Assembly (NCBI RefSeq): GCF_014529535.1
Contig: NW_023504022.1
Span: 3,778,986-3,842,985 of the forward strand
Origin: Bradysia coprophila
Taxonomy: Eukaryota > Arthropoda > Insecta > Diptera > Sciaridae
Reading direction: 5' to 3'
DNA: 64,000 nt
A model generated the notes under the pieces. It made no database searches and was not told the DNA's origin. It saw nothing but the letters and a program-made list of their open reading frames with translations. Of this stretch, positions 45,062 to 63,432 are shown one piece after another; within the stretch, counting starts at the first letter, position 1, and each line of letters starts with the position of its first letter. Position numbers and translations under genes: made by a program.

Positions 45062-48000
45062 AATTATTTCGCTTTTTGTTTTTGTTATTACTTATTTTTC
45101 TTTCTTCCTTCACCCTCACCCCCCTTTTTTTGTAAAAATATTTTACCAATCGTAATATTTAAATTAACCTTATGTGCTGAAATGGATAAAAAAAAATAAA
45201 AAAAAAAATAAAAAAAATTTAGTTGAAAATTATGCAGGTTAACTCATATGATAACTAGTCTTCCTCTTATGTTTTTACACACAAGATTTTTTTGTTTCAT
45301 TTTTTTTGTAATTTAAATAATTTTTCCAAGAGAAAAAAAAATCGAAAAAATAAAATTCGTTGAGGACTTGTGAAACCAAAATATGGGCTTTTATGCTTTA
45401 CAACAACAACAACAACAACCAACCAACAAATAACAATCTTTAATATATTTTGTTAAAAATCAGCTTACTAATTGAACATTTGATAAATAAATTATTTGTT
45501 AAAATCCATCGTTTGACTTTACATAATTGGGACGAAGGCTTTCTCTGATTGATGCCAATTTTTCTCCTAAAGACAAAAGACGAAAACGCTACCGACTGGG
45601 AGTGTCGAACTAGCCTTACATCAAAATGATTCGGGTTCGATAGCCACGTCAGAGTAGGCTGTGTAAAAATGAACGGACGTGTAAATTTTCAAGGTAAATA
45701 TAGTGAAGAGAAGAGTCTAAACTGAGGTCGAAACAGTTCTCTGTACGTATAGTCTAGGGGCCACTGAAAACCCTGTGTCCAAAGTGAGGGCCGGAGCATG
45801 TTAAAGTGTTTTTCGGTAGAGTTTAGTGTCCTGATGAAGAAAAGTTAGGGTGCCAGGCTGAGTTCCTGGGCAATTACTTTTGGCGGCGGCTCAAAGCCAA
45901 AAATCCGTGTTTTTTCACGCTTTTCATCGAATATTACGAGAACCCGAAAAAATTAGTTTCTTCGGGAAAAATGTAGAGTTGTAAATTCTGAACAACATTG
46001 CCGAATACAAAAAGTTTGTGGAAAATACAGGATGGGGCGAAAAAATTATCAAAGTCGAAATTTTTAAGGTATTGAAGAAAATGCGTGATTTTGGACCATT
46101 TTCTTCTCTTTCAAGTGTATTTTGAATATATATTAAGTGATATATGTGAATCTCTAAATACTGAACACGAATGAAGAAATTGGAATGTACAGGGTGGTCC
46201 GAAAAAATTGATACTAAATATCCACCAAAAAAAACGAAAAAAGTTTTAAAAAAACGAGAAAGAAAACCACGAAATCGAAGATTTTATCGAAAAATAAGAT
46301 TATTGGACCAAGATAAAACGTTAAATACAGAAAACGTCCGTACACTTGCTTCCGCGATAACTCGAGTAATTCTTTACCGATTTTCAAAATTTTGGTTTCA
46401 ATCGATGGAGAATGAAAATCATGACGTTAAGTTCGTGGGCAATATTGAAGTAGTGAGATGGGAGTAATTCTATACACAACTTTTTTCTTTTTATTACCAC
46501 GACATTTTTTCGTTGGTTGGTAGACTAGTCATTATGCTCTAGAAATTGAGTTTACATAAAATACACATGAAATCACTGAAAGACGAAATTTAATTGTATG
46601 ATACGAATTGCTGTCCATATTGTTTATAGAGATAAGGGTTTAGGTAGTCTGTGGTTTGGAGGTACATGGGTCTTATAAAACTTCATTCGGTCGTAGTTCA
46701 GAAAAGTGAGTTTTGAAAGTAAGTTTAAGCATGGATTTACATGACATTAAATATTTTCTGGTGGTTCCGACCAGTGGGTGAGGAAGTTCGAAGATTGGAT
46801 TTTTATTGGACTAGTAATCTGGAATCTAAGACAATTTTTGCGTGAAATTATATTCTTAAAAGAATTTTTCACATGCTTATAAACTTATGAAAGGGAACAT
46901 TTGAACGAATGTAAATATTGCGACCAGAGCGAAGCGAGGGCAGTAATTCACCGAGGTAGGTAAGAAATATGCCACCTTTCCAGCGATTTTTAGTAGACTC
47001 ATATTTATTGGGTGTAAAACATCGCTTGCTGAACCTTCAACTCAGAGCTCTCGTTGTTTATTCAGAAAATTAAATTAATTTTGAGTTTTCTAAACGGCCA
47101 GTGAAAGTAAAGGAGATACACAATCAATGATGTGGCAAATAGACCATTATTGTATCGCTTTTTCATCTGAATATAATTTTGTGTTCTTAAAAACACAAGC
47201 TTATTCAAAAATGGTAAGAAAACTGGGACTGCAATTATTGGAAAACTTAGTCAGACAAGCGAGGTGGGCCTAGTTTCAAACTCAAAATAACTTTCTTCAC
47301 ATTAATTAATGGTTTTTTGTCAGAGGCGACTTCATCAGTCGAAATCGTATCAGACACAACTTCATTCGATAAAATTGAATTTTGAATTGTTCGATTTTAT
47401 AATCGTAATTGAAATATAAAAATTGACTTGGATACGTTAATTTGCATGAACTTATCTTTTTACAGCAAAAATCAACCAAATTCTTAAAAAATTTCTAAAA
47501 ATTCCTACAAATTCCTGAAAATTCTTAAAAATTCTTAAAAATTTCTAAAAATTCCTACAAATTCCTGAAAATTCTCAAAAATTCTTAAAAATTCTTAAAA
47601 AATTCTTAAAAAATTCTTTAAAAATTTCCAATAATAAGTCCTGTCTTTACCAATTCAAATCTGAGCCTTAAGTTCTTGCTGTTTCACAAGTTCTGGTTGA
47701 GGCTTGTGGTGGTTCTCAGAAACGGATGGCTTAGGGGTTTACGCTAATATGTGTTGACTTGAGTAGTACTCCCCTTCCTTTATTTGAAGTTCGTCCCCAC
47801 CGTGTATGATATTTGACGATAAAAGGAGTTGATGAAATCGCACGTTTATGGTTTAACGGTTGACAATTGTCGTAGAAAAATGCCGTGCTCAATTCCCAAA
47901 ATTTCCCAAAAACAATTCCCAAGTGTAAGTTCTGGTTGAAGTAGTACTTTCCGCCATGCTAAATGTCCTTTGAGTTTAAAAATCTCTTTTGTTATGCGTT

Positions 48001-48957
48001 AGTTTGGGGCCCTTGGGGCCAATGGAGAGAAGTAAAAAAGTTTATGTAAATATGCTCCGCCGTCCCCAAATTTTTTTTAAAAAACATTTTTGGTAGTGGA
48101 CTTGCGTCACGCCCGCTTACTAACGTGCGGGCATGATTTTGTTGATAGGGCTTGCAAGTGAAAAGTAGACTCAAAATCCAGTTATGGAAGCTGTAGCGAA
48201 TCGAAACACTGCGTTGTTGTTGTTATTCAAATTTTATTTACAATGAAAATTTACCATAAACTCTGCTTATTTCAACTGAAACTCTAATAACTCTAATAAA
48301 TTCTTATTACAAAGTAAAGTTAATTATGAAAAAAGGGAAAAATATTTACAAATAAAAATGTAAAAAAAAATCTTGTCCCGGGGGTCATTTCTGAGCTTAC
48401 AAAACAAAAACAAAAAATTTTCTTTTCTTTTTATCACTTACGTCAATTTTAAAGTTTCCACGATGTTCAAACAGGCAAACATTGAATTTAATCTGAGATT
48501 GGAAATTCGAAAATCGGTTAGAGTGCGCAACAGGGAACTGATATAAACGAATCGATTCGCTCAGTGTGTATTATGTGTTACATCGATGATCCGTCACAAA
48601 CAAATCAATTTGGTCCAAAAACGACGAAAGAACGAAAAACTTTTCCAATTCAAAATATTGTTCGGTTATGCAAAAAAATCAGGTTACATCCACCAGGCAC
48701 TTAGGAAATCTTAGGATTTTGTCTTCTTCAATTTGATTTTTTTTTGTGTGTGTAAATTTCAACAATTTCTTTTCTCCCTTATTCCCTTTTTACGTGGAAC
48801 AGTTCAACCGTCACTGGTCACTGTCACCATTTTTGTTTCCTAATGTTCCCGAACGACATAAACTGTTGAAATGTGTGTGTGTGTGATCGAAAACGCATAG
48901 AATGTGAAAACTATAAAATGAAAGAGAGAAAATCGAAATTTTGCGCATTTCCACCTT
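45062..48957. other. Intergenic between eIF4G and MIER1-like
   Basis: The eIF4G 3'-UTR includes AATAAA near 45195 and (CAA)n at 45402-45420. No further gene is recognised. 46020-46230 contains two ACAGG(G/A)TGG-x-CGAAAAAATT segments, probably transposon ends. 47474-47636 is an AAATTCCTA-type array ending AATAATAAGTCCTG, a likely degenerate relative of the CAGGGCCTATTAT hAT family. Confidence 0.5.
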
Positions 48958-50611
48958 TTAAAGCCTCGACGAATTGTTCAGCGTATTCAAGTGACTGGAA
49001 TTCGTTTCTTTCGCTTTTATGCTGGGCGATGTATCGTTATCGCTATTCGCACCGGAATCGTTGACATTCGCTTCGATGACGGCAGTCGAACCGCTTGTAT
49101 TTCGAAAACTATTCTTCCGATAACTGTTGTACATCAAGCTGTTTACACCGGGCGACGAACTTCGATCTCTAATCCCTATAACGCCGCCATTCGCGGACAA
49201 ACTACCACCGGTGTTACCGTTACCACCGTTGCCACCCGTACACTCTTGCTCTTCCAAAAAGCGGTCCATGTAATCCGTAAGGCCTGGATGCAGATTGTAC
49301 TTCTTCTTCTCCAGTCTGGCTTTGTTGGCGAATACATCGTGTCGTTCGGTTTTCTTCCACAGGTAATAGAATTGCACCAATTCACCCACCGATCGCGTTT
49401 TCACCTTCAACTGTTGTATGATATGGAAATCCTTACCGAACGTTCGCAGTCCATTCTCAAAATTGCGACATTCCTCTTCCGACCATTGGCTCATTTCATT
49501 CATAGCGATAGTTGACGTACCGGACGTCGTGCTGATGCGACGCCTGCGCAATGCCTCTTCGACGTTATGTCCACATTGCAACAGCAAGAACAGGATTTGT
49601 TCGTCGTCTCGTAAATGATTTCCGATTGGTATTGCGGCGACCGATGACACCTTCTCGGGGCTGCCCACTTTGGACTCTTGTGCAATGGAAAAGGATTTTT
49701 TCTGATAATTTTCGACGTCTTTTTCCTTGAGTTTCGATGGATCCCAGACCAGTTTGTCTTCGTTTTCGTAAGGCAATTCGTCGCCGTATTTACATAGGCC
49801 TTCCGGTATAACCGCTTGGAACTCACTGCCAACCATAATAGTCTGTTAAAAGTTAAATTTTAATTAGATTCCAGTGCATGAGAAGAGAAAATTGATTGTT
49901 GAACCTTTTTTACGTCATCCTCATCCGGACTATAGTCACCATCGTCCTCTTCTTCACTCAAAGGACGTGAAAGGGCTGAATAGAGAATTTGGTGGCGTTA
50001 ATACGTTCCACAGCACCTCTCACCTCAGTTGTGAAATACTCACTTCTCAGGTGTCGTTGATCGTCAGCAAATGTCTCCGGATATAGAGTCCTCAGTTCAG
50101 ATTCATCTTCGTCTTCATCCATGTCGTCTTTGTCTAAATTCCGGCTGTCATCCAAATCGTTTTGACTACACGAACTAGATGAACGTGGACGAGGTTCGGT
50201 ATCTTCATCGTTCCCCTCATCATCGGATCGATCAGGACAACGATACAGCGCCAACAGTTCTTCAATTGGCATATCTCGCTCCTATAAATACAACGAAAAT
50301 GGTCAACGCTCAACGATATTTCGTCCTGCCAGCAAATAATTCAATCTTACGCGCTGTAAATTGGACAGTTCCGTCGATGGATCTTCAGCTTCAGTTGCGG
50401 CTAGAGCCTCTTCCTCTTCCAGCGTCCGTTCGTCATCGAAATCGTTTACCATCATTTCCACAGATGGTTCGAACAGCGAGTCACCATTACTCTGATTCGG
50501 ATTGCTAGAGGTACGCTGTGAAGTCGACGAAGACGATGAAGGTGAATTGGCCGATGCGGCCGTCGATGACGATTGATTTGTGGGAACAGCGGTCATGGCA
50601 GGTGGTGACAT
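48958..50611 (-). CDS. MIER1: MIER1-like ELM2-SANT transcriptional co-repressor
   Basis: Four exons on the minus strand: 50611-50351, 50281-50044, 49975-49905 and 49842-48958; 484 aa. MIER proteins recruit HDAC1/2 through the ELM2-SANT module to repress transcription in the nucleus. Visible: an acidic N-terminus (DFDDERTLEEEEAL), the MIER hallmark MPIEELLALY in exon 2, and DYSPDEDDVKK joining to TIMVGSEFQAVIPEG across the last intron. Then come an ELM2 domain (about 193-290), a SANT domain (about 310-355, WSEEECRNFENGLRTFGKDF ending FYYLWKKTERHD) and a low-complexity Gly/Ser/Asn tail. All joins keep the frame with GT-AG introns of 69, 68 and 62 bp. Length is close to vertebrate MIER1. The start at 50611 (MSPPAM) is the first clear Met; an upstream exon cannot be excluded. 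Confidence 0.92.
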
Positions 50612-51996
50612 TCAAGAAGAGTGGTGGGTAACAAATATGCGACAATGGAATCGGTTCGGTTTCAATACGTTCATGCGTTGCACATTACGCGATGCGGCTT
50701 ACAGTATTTTGTCGTTTAACATTGGGTGCTGGTAGTGCTGAAAAGGAAAAGTATCGAAAATCAGGAGAAGTTGCAACAAACGAATGATTCAAATCTAATG
50801 TTGCACAAGCCTTGAGGAAGTTTTAAAATGAATTAAATTGTTGCACGGTGCACTTTGCATCACATAGCCGTTATCTCTGCCTCCTCACCAACCAACCAAC
50901 ATTTGATTAGCGACTGAACTATGGCAAAATCAGTCGAAAAAAATTAGAGAATCTGACAGATGACTGGGGTCTTTAACGAGACAATATCGTCAAACCCTCT
51001 TCTGTTGATGAATCGAGCAACTATGAGCTACAGTCCTCGCTTGAAAAAGGATCTTTATACAGAGCGTCTGAATTCTTAACCATTTCTTTAGCCTCAAGCC
51101 AAGAGTTCATTGTCTTGTTCACTATGAAAGATTGTGAGCTTTAATGGCGCAAATAAATCCTTACATTGCACGTATGCCTAGCGAACAGTTTTCCGTTTAA
51201 TTTTAATTTCTCCTCACAGTTCACGCACTTCGTTGAACTAATATTTTCTTGTCTGAAATTTGCTAAAATCCCGAATCAGTTCGCAATGGACCAATCAAAC
51301 ATCAATAAGTCGTAGCATCAATCAAACAACAATGAAAACCGGGGTTTGTTGTTTACGCGCCTTTGCAAAAACAAACACTGGGAAAACTTACAAATTAATT
51401 GGATGCGCCCAGTTCACCGGATCAACGTCAACGCTAGATTGATGTATTGCCTTGTTTGCACTACTTTTTCTATGAATTTTACGTCAAAAACATCACTTTA
51501 TCGGATTCCAACGAAGAATATCAAAGGATCACAGCAATAAAACAAAAATGAAAATATGGCGGACAGCAATTTTTGACAGAATCCATCTTCGCGTAAAGAT
51601 ATCGAAAAGTGTCATCATAGCGTTGAGAATCCGACTCCATTTTGTTCAACGAAGTGACTAATCGCTCCCGGGTGCAATTAGCCAAACAACTCCTCAAAAG
51701 TTTTTCGCACTCGGGTTTGAATCAAGGCTGTAGACTGTTGGGGAGGTCACGAAAATGAATGAAAATGTCAAATTTTGTGTGTCACCCGCGCATCTGCGAG
51801 AACTCCCCAAAATTTACAACCTTGGGTTCGAATAGCCAAAAACCACATCAGATGCTATTCGCACCAAGGTTTCATTAGTCACATAGCACAGCCAATACTA
51901 ATCACATGAAAAGACAACAATTTTTATTTAAAATCTGCGTTAGTCACGTTTTCGCACCCGAATTTATGCAACCGAAATTTATTTGGCGAGCGCCAT
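50612..51996. other. Intergenic, presumably MIER1-like promoter side
   Basis: No gene is seen. Around 51640-51860 short transposon-like segments occur (TGTCAAATTTTGTGTGTCAC near 51766, as in family 1). Confidence 0.35.
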
Positions 51997-52239
51997 CAAG
52001 GTTCTGAAAGAACAGGTTAAGACACTTACGAAGGCGGGTGAAACACAAATTTTGACAAATGTCTAAAAAACCAAATGAAAACTAAATTTGAAGAAAAAAA
52101 AAATATTTTTATTAAGTTGACGTTTCACACAATCTGTGATGAGTGTGTTTACTAAAACATGTCTAAAGTGCCAAAATTGGTTCTCTACCACCTTCGTGAT
52201 CAACTCAGATGTGTCTTAACCTGTTATTTCAGAACCTTG
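51997..52239. mobile_element. Miniature inverted-repeat element, family 1 copy 4 (intact)
   Basis: It runs from CAAGGTTCTGAAAGAACAGG to the inverse ending TTTCAGAACCTTG, 243 bp. The flanks AGCGCCAT and CACGCCAT agree at six of eight positions, consistent with an aged 8-bp hAT-type duplication. Confidence 0.8.
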
Positions 52240-53235
52240 CACGCCATGTCATTTGAGTGTGATTAGCATCGAGTGTCTGGTGGTGCAAATAGCATGAAGC
52301 ATTGGAGCTTTGTTAAACTCCTACGACTCCTCAAGATATCATCGATTGATTTATTTTTTGAGTCGTTAACTAATTCTCCTTAAAATGATCCGAATAATTA
52401 TGTTCTAACAATGGAAAGATCTTTTTTTTATTTCATTTGAAATATAAATTTGAATTTTGCGCTGTAAAATTATCCGTTTGGCATAGAGATGACGCTGTGA
52501 TTATAAAAAAAACTCGCGAGCGGATTTTGGACTAAATTTCAGAGAAATGAGAACAGATGTCGTTGCTGCCGCATTGGAGAAAAAAGAATTACACTTTGTT
52601 TGGATCGAATTCGTCGAGTCCAAAATTAATAATTTTTTATCATTCCATTATGACCTAACCACATTTCTTTGACAGCCGGGGTCATTGATCTCACGTTTTT
52701 CTAAAAATGTCGTAATACGCATTCTATCCAGTGAGCAGCAACGCCATCTATTATAGTTGCGTCGGATTGGCTTTGCATGGTGTAAGTCACTGTGGTCACC
52801 ATCGTTTCGATCAAATTCCTATTTGGTATTGCCACTATCGTCGCATTTGCTCACGTTATACATCATTTTCATGACCTTGTAAATGTCAGAGACGATCCCA
52901 GCTGTCAGACATGTCGAATGAATTGAACGAACGTAAATAACAACTTAACGAAAACTATACCGAGTACCGTATAATGAAAATTGTGTATTGTTGTTTGTAT
53001 TAAGTGTGCCTAAAATTTGAATTTTAAGTGAACGATTCGATGAAAAAGTGAACCGAAAAATACATTTCAACGCTTCATTGTATGAAAATGACGCACTTAC
53101 GGCGTGAATTGATATTCATTCAAATCGAATCCAAATCCCGAATCCTAACTGTCCAGATTGGCCAATAATTGCTTTTCATTCCCATCGAATTCGGAATCGC
53201 ATACGAACATATCGGTATTTCCACACAAAATTGAT
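52240..53235. other. Intergenic, no gene seen
   Basis: Segments near 53000-53115 (TAAGTGTGCCTAAAATTTGA, CACTTACGGCGTGAATT) are shared with 1390-1500. A promoter or 5'-UTR exon for Rab11 could lie here, but none could be fixed. Confidence 0.35.
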
Positions 53236-53244
53236 ACTTGAATC

Positions 53245-54423
53245 GGTTCATTTCATTTCGTACACAAAAAGTACGTTCTGTACACAAAACGTCCCTTTTG
53301 TACACACACAAAAAATATTTTGTACACAAAATTAAAGATTTTGTACACAAAATTGATTATTTTGTACACAAAAGGTCTGTTTTGTACACAAACAAAAATA
53401 TTTTGTACACAAACATAACTGATTTTGTACACGGAAACCGTAACAACGTACACAGAAAACACTATTCGTACACAAAATCTTGTTAAGCTTCTAGCAATTT
53501 TTTGAATTAGCTTTACGCGATCTCAGCACATAAGTTATCAAGTGTGACAAAACAAAGAAGCTTTATCACAATGAGAGTTCTCAATTGGCTGTGTTTTTTG
53601 ATTTTGAGAGATTTTTTTATTATAAACATAAATTGCATTGAGCAGCACTTTCATTCCTAGAAGTTAATAATTAACAGAACAACGGCACCAAAAAGAAGAG
53701 GTAATACAGTTAGAGAAGAGAACGTGTAATTTGTGTCTGTAGTCTTTCAAAAGTATATTTGCTTAATTCAATCTTTTGTCATTGGACTACATCTTGTTTC
53801 GTACACTGTCTTTACTGTAGGATGATGTATTTTCTTTGTGCGGGGGCTCCGCCCCCAAACCCCCGCGCCTGCGGCGAGCTTTTCTTTACGCCCTGCAGGC
53901 TGCCGTACGTTCATGGGGCTCTGCCCCAAACCCCGCTAGGGGCTCCGCCCCTTAGACCCCGCAAGGGGGGCTGTACCCCCCTTGACCCCCCACTGCGGGG
54001 GCTGCCGCCCCTCGACCCCGCTTTTTTTTTTTTTTAATATTCCACGGCCTGCGGCGCTGCTACATAAATAAACAATTTTTACCAATTACTTTCTCATCTC
54101 AAACAGCTCATTATTAAAACACGCTAACGTCGCTGAATCAATATATTCTTATATCTCTCAAAATCATCAAATTTATGTACAAAATGATATTTCTATGTGT
54201 ACAAAATTATACTTCTTTGTGTACAACACGAACTTACTGTGTACAAAATGAACTTTTTGTGTCCAAATTGATCATTTTTGTGTACAAAATAAGCATTTTG
54301 GTGTACAAAATAATCATTTTTGTGTACAAAATCATGGTTTAATAATAAACAATAAACTTTTTGTGTACAAAATGTAAGTTTTGTGTACAAAACTGACTTT
54401 TTGTGTACAAAAAGAAATAAACC
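53245..54423. mobile_element. Second Foldback-like element, 1179 bp, perfect 9-bp duplication
   Basis: It starts GGTTCATTTCATTTCGTACA and ends with the inverse of GGTTTATTTCTTTTTGTACA. The exact duplication ACTTGAATC flanks it (53236-53244, 54424-54432). Each end is an array of TTTTGTACACAAAA-like units at roughly 22-bp spacing (53265-53480; inverted in 54176-54418). The centre includes a GC-rich hairpin cluster. No transposase. Open frames across the arrays are artefacts. Confidence 0.85.
53841..54021. repeat. GC-rich cluster of GGGGCT-CCCC hairpins
   Basis: About five short hairpins in 181 bp, each GGGG(G)CT-xx(x)-(C)CCCC followed by xACCCCGC. Examples are GGGGGCTCCGCCCCC, GGGGCTCTGCCCC and GGGGCTCCGCCCC. 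The composition is far from the surrounding AT-rich DNA and ends in a T-run. A similar fragment is at 24780-24815. Confidence 0.85.
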
Positions 54424-55430
54424 ACTTGAATCGCCAATAATTGATGTGGAGTGGATCACATCCGGATCTGTTTTCGAAAATTTATACTTTGCTATTGTCA
54501 ACATTTGCTGCCTCGTCCAATTTCTTTTTTGCTTTACCAGCCATCATAGATCTTCCTCAAGATACGGTACCTCACTTTGGTTTCGTTAAATGTTTCAGTT
54601 TCGTTCATTCACTCATTTTGAGATTTTGATGGCATTTCAAATGTACTTCAAGATGATATTTTAATGTAGCTCGTCGGAGGAACTCCTTTTGAAAAAGGAA
54701 AATGAAGCCAAGTTTCATTTGTGGATGTCATAGCACTAGCAATCTGGATATTCATCATAGCTTATCTTCAAGTTTATTAGAGTGCGTACAGTAATGCCCA
54801 GTGAAGTTCACTGTGACAATTTTGACAGGTCTACCCATATATAGGTCTGTTCCAAGGCCATACGAATTGTCAAATTACTGTCAAATTTCATTCATAGAGA
54901 CATAACCTCGTCAATATTTATATGAAAACCGATCTCTGTGGATGAAATCGGGCTCGTTCGGCCAGTCAAAGTTCGTGTTTACAGTTACTTGGAACAAACC
55001 AATAATTTATATGGGTAGATGTGTCAAAATTCACTGGTTAAACTTAACGAAGAATTACTGTAACGAGCTCTTAAAATCCTGTGTAAGAAAGAAAGAAATT
55101 TTGTTTTTTTCTATGGGAGTTGAACTGCGTCACTACCGCTACGTTCATGGTTTTGGTGATGCACATCGCCTGTGAAAGATTTACCAGTAGATGTCAGTTT
55201 CCTAGTTTCCGAGTTTGACGACCAGATGACGCACAAAAACGACAAAAGAAAACCAAAAGTGAGATGAAAAGAATCGTTTCGACTCGTAAATTATCGTTCA
55301 GGTTCCGTCTGTAATGTCACTTGTCGACACGTAAAAAAATTCAATCAAACGCAGAGTTTTTGTTTAGTAAGCTTTACAATTCTTGTATTATTCCAAATCT
55401 TTCTTATTTCAAAATACTAGCCTAGTACTA

Positions 55431-60957
<5,527 letters not shown>

Positions 60958-63432
60958 CTGCCCAGGAACAGTAACGGCACGGCAATACATCAATTTCATA
61001 ATATCATAAATCAAGTTAGTAATAAATGCTTGTGTTTATTAATGTTTAAAATAATAACAATAAATAATTACTAAAACTGGTGTTCACAATATATTATAAT
61101 ATAACTTCACACATTGTCCAAACGCATCGCGGTACACAGATTATATGCGAATTATGAGAAAAAAAAACATAAAAAACATCAACAAGAACACACACACAAA
61201 CAAACAAACAAAAAATCAAAATAAATTTCTTTGCCATTTTTAACCCTCGGTTACATTTTTAATCTGCTCTGAGCTGGAACAATGTGGGGATCAGCAATGT
61301 TCAAACATCGATCCACGGCTGTGAGGAAAGACAGAAGTTATGCACGCATGGTAGGTATTATGTGCAGTGGGTGATACGTATTACTACTAGACTGGTAAGG
61401 CAAAACACCGTATCGCAATGCGAGTGTGTGGCTTCAAAAGCTCTGAGACTCTGTCGGATTCCATTGGAAAAGTGGTATATTTCAAAAGATGCACCCAAAA
61501 AATGAGATATTCGATGTACATTAAAATCGTCCAATTTTAACGAGTAGCTCGTAGAAAGTACGTTTTAATTGTACAATTTATGGATGAGTAAACCATTGGT
61601 CTTATAGTGTTTACTTATGTACTTATCAGGTGACAGTTATGATTTCTATGTTTGACACGTGAGACGCCTACGACAGGGCCAATTTTTGAGAATTTGATTC
61701 CTAAAAATTCCTAAAATTCTTTAAATTCCTAAAAAATTCCAAAAATTCCAAAAATTCCTAAAAATTCCAAAAATTCCTAAAAATTCCAAAAATTCCTTAA
61801 ATTCCTTAAAAATTCCCAAAATTCCTAAAATTTAGAAAAACTGAGCAAAAACGTTCTATTTGCTGGATTTCTAATTAAACGTCTTCGAAAATTAAAAAAA
61901 TTAAATAAAAACAACATTTCAAATGAAATTTACTCAGATCATTTAAATTTTTTTGGTGGAACGTATTCAAATTTCGATTTTACGTCGTTTTCCAACGATA
62001 ACGTTACGATCAATAATAGACTGCTAACTGGGAACTATACAAAAATAAAGACGAATATTTTAAGCTTAATATTTCCATTATAACTCAGAGTTCATAATAA
62101 TTCAACAATAACCAAGACATTCACGAAAAAAAAATCTTTGAAACCCAAAAAATAGCGAACTTATCGAAAACAAGACAAATACTTACTCTTTTTTATGCTA
62201 GGCGTTCACAATGAAAAAGAGAAGCTAATTGTAAAGCCGCTGAAAACAACAGTCGTTACTAATCTGAATTTCATTATCCCGATTTTGAAATTGTTACGAA
62301 AATACGGTATTGCACTTTGTAGTATATTGGTTATACATAATATACCAAGTACTCTGTAGGCATAGCCGAATTTCAGCTTTCAAGCAACGCACTTCAAGCA
62401 AAAGTGATCATCGTCGACATCTGCCAAATATAGTACTATTTTCCATACAATTGTTTTTTTACAGTGTTCCACAGATGTGTGACACACTGCCAAGTTTCAG
62501 TACCATATTTAGAGTACTCATGCTTCAACTGCGTCCGAAAAAATAACGATAAATAAAACGTAATGGAAGAACCATGGTTTAAGGATGACGACCGGGCCTC
62601 ACTATCTCAGTCGACCTTCATACCTACCTTGGTAGATAAATAACTATTTGCTTGTTTCTCGCCAAAAACCATAAAAACAGGTGATGTGATATGATTGTAT
62701 CATTACGAATCATCAATTAAGTTGCATTTATTCTGAAATAAACATTTAAACGTCATTGCCTGTCTGACATTTACTGTACATACGGATAAGTATTGGTCTT
62801 ATCGTGTTTTTGGGCGATTGAAACGTAGAACATTTTTTTGGGTGTGTGAAGTATCGCCAAAGTCAGATCGCCAATACTTTTTTTTGACAATTCAACACAT
62901 TTTCGCGTTTTTCCACACTCTTGGGATTTTTCTTGGCGTTTTTTCACACTTTGGCGATTTTTTTTGGCAATTCATGATTTTTGGTTGCTTTTGGTTAAGG
63001 CCCAGGGACATCGCTAAAGTTTTAATAAACACTAAGAAAAATCATAAAAGCATAGTTTCCTTAGGATCTAATACGCCATTTCGGCATCTTCTGCCTTTTC
63101 GTTACCTTTCGCAGAAGGATAAATTCACTAGGATCAAACAAAGTCATCATCATTTTTGGTTGATTGGTTAAATTACCACGAAAAATCAAAAGAGAGTGAA
63201 GAAAGGCCAAGAAAAATCGCCAGAGTTTGAAGAAATTCTTGAAAACTACGTAGCAGCCTCATTTTTAAATTAAGAAAAAATAAAAATACAAAAACTTTTC
63301 AGGCTAAAACACAGGGCGCGTGTGAAGAAATGTTACAGTGAAAAAATACGTTTTTGATTTCTTGAAAAAGACTGTAGTACGCTTGTAATATCTTTCGACT
63401 CACTAAAAAAATCGGATTAAAACGACTTATAA
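60958..63432. other. Intergenic downstream of Rab11
   Basis: No gene is recognised. CAGGGCCAATTTTTGAGAAT at 61675 followed by an AAAATTCCT array (to about 61830) looks like a one-ended relative of the CAGGGCC hAT family. TTGGTAGATAAATAACTATT at 62628 echoes the flanks of the 9.1- and 12.6-kb hairpins. Confidence 0.45.

Noticed and set aside
47474..47636. Possible third complete CAGGGCC-type hAT element
   Set aside because: Only the right end (AATAATAAGTCCTG) fits; the left end and the flanking 8-mers (TCTTTTTA, TCTTTACC) do not match well enough.
49000..50508. Several plus-strand open frames opposite MIER1
   Set aside because: They are antisense shadows of the conserved minus-strand exons.
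53238..53486. Repeated YTxxYFVHK-type open frame
   Set aside because: It is a translation of the TTTTGTACACAAAA array; the same holds for the minus-strand frame at 54193-54504.
61675..61830. Possible fourth complete CAGGGCC-type hAT element
   Set aside because: The left end is present but no matching right end or 8-bp duplication could be found.
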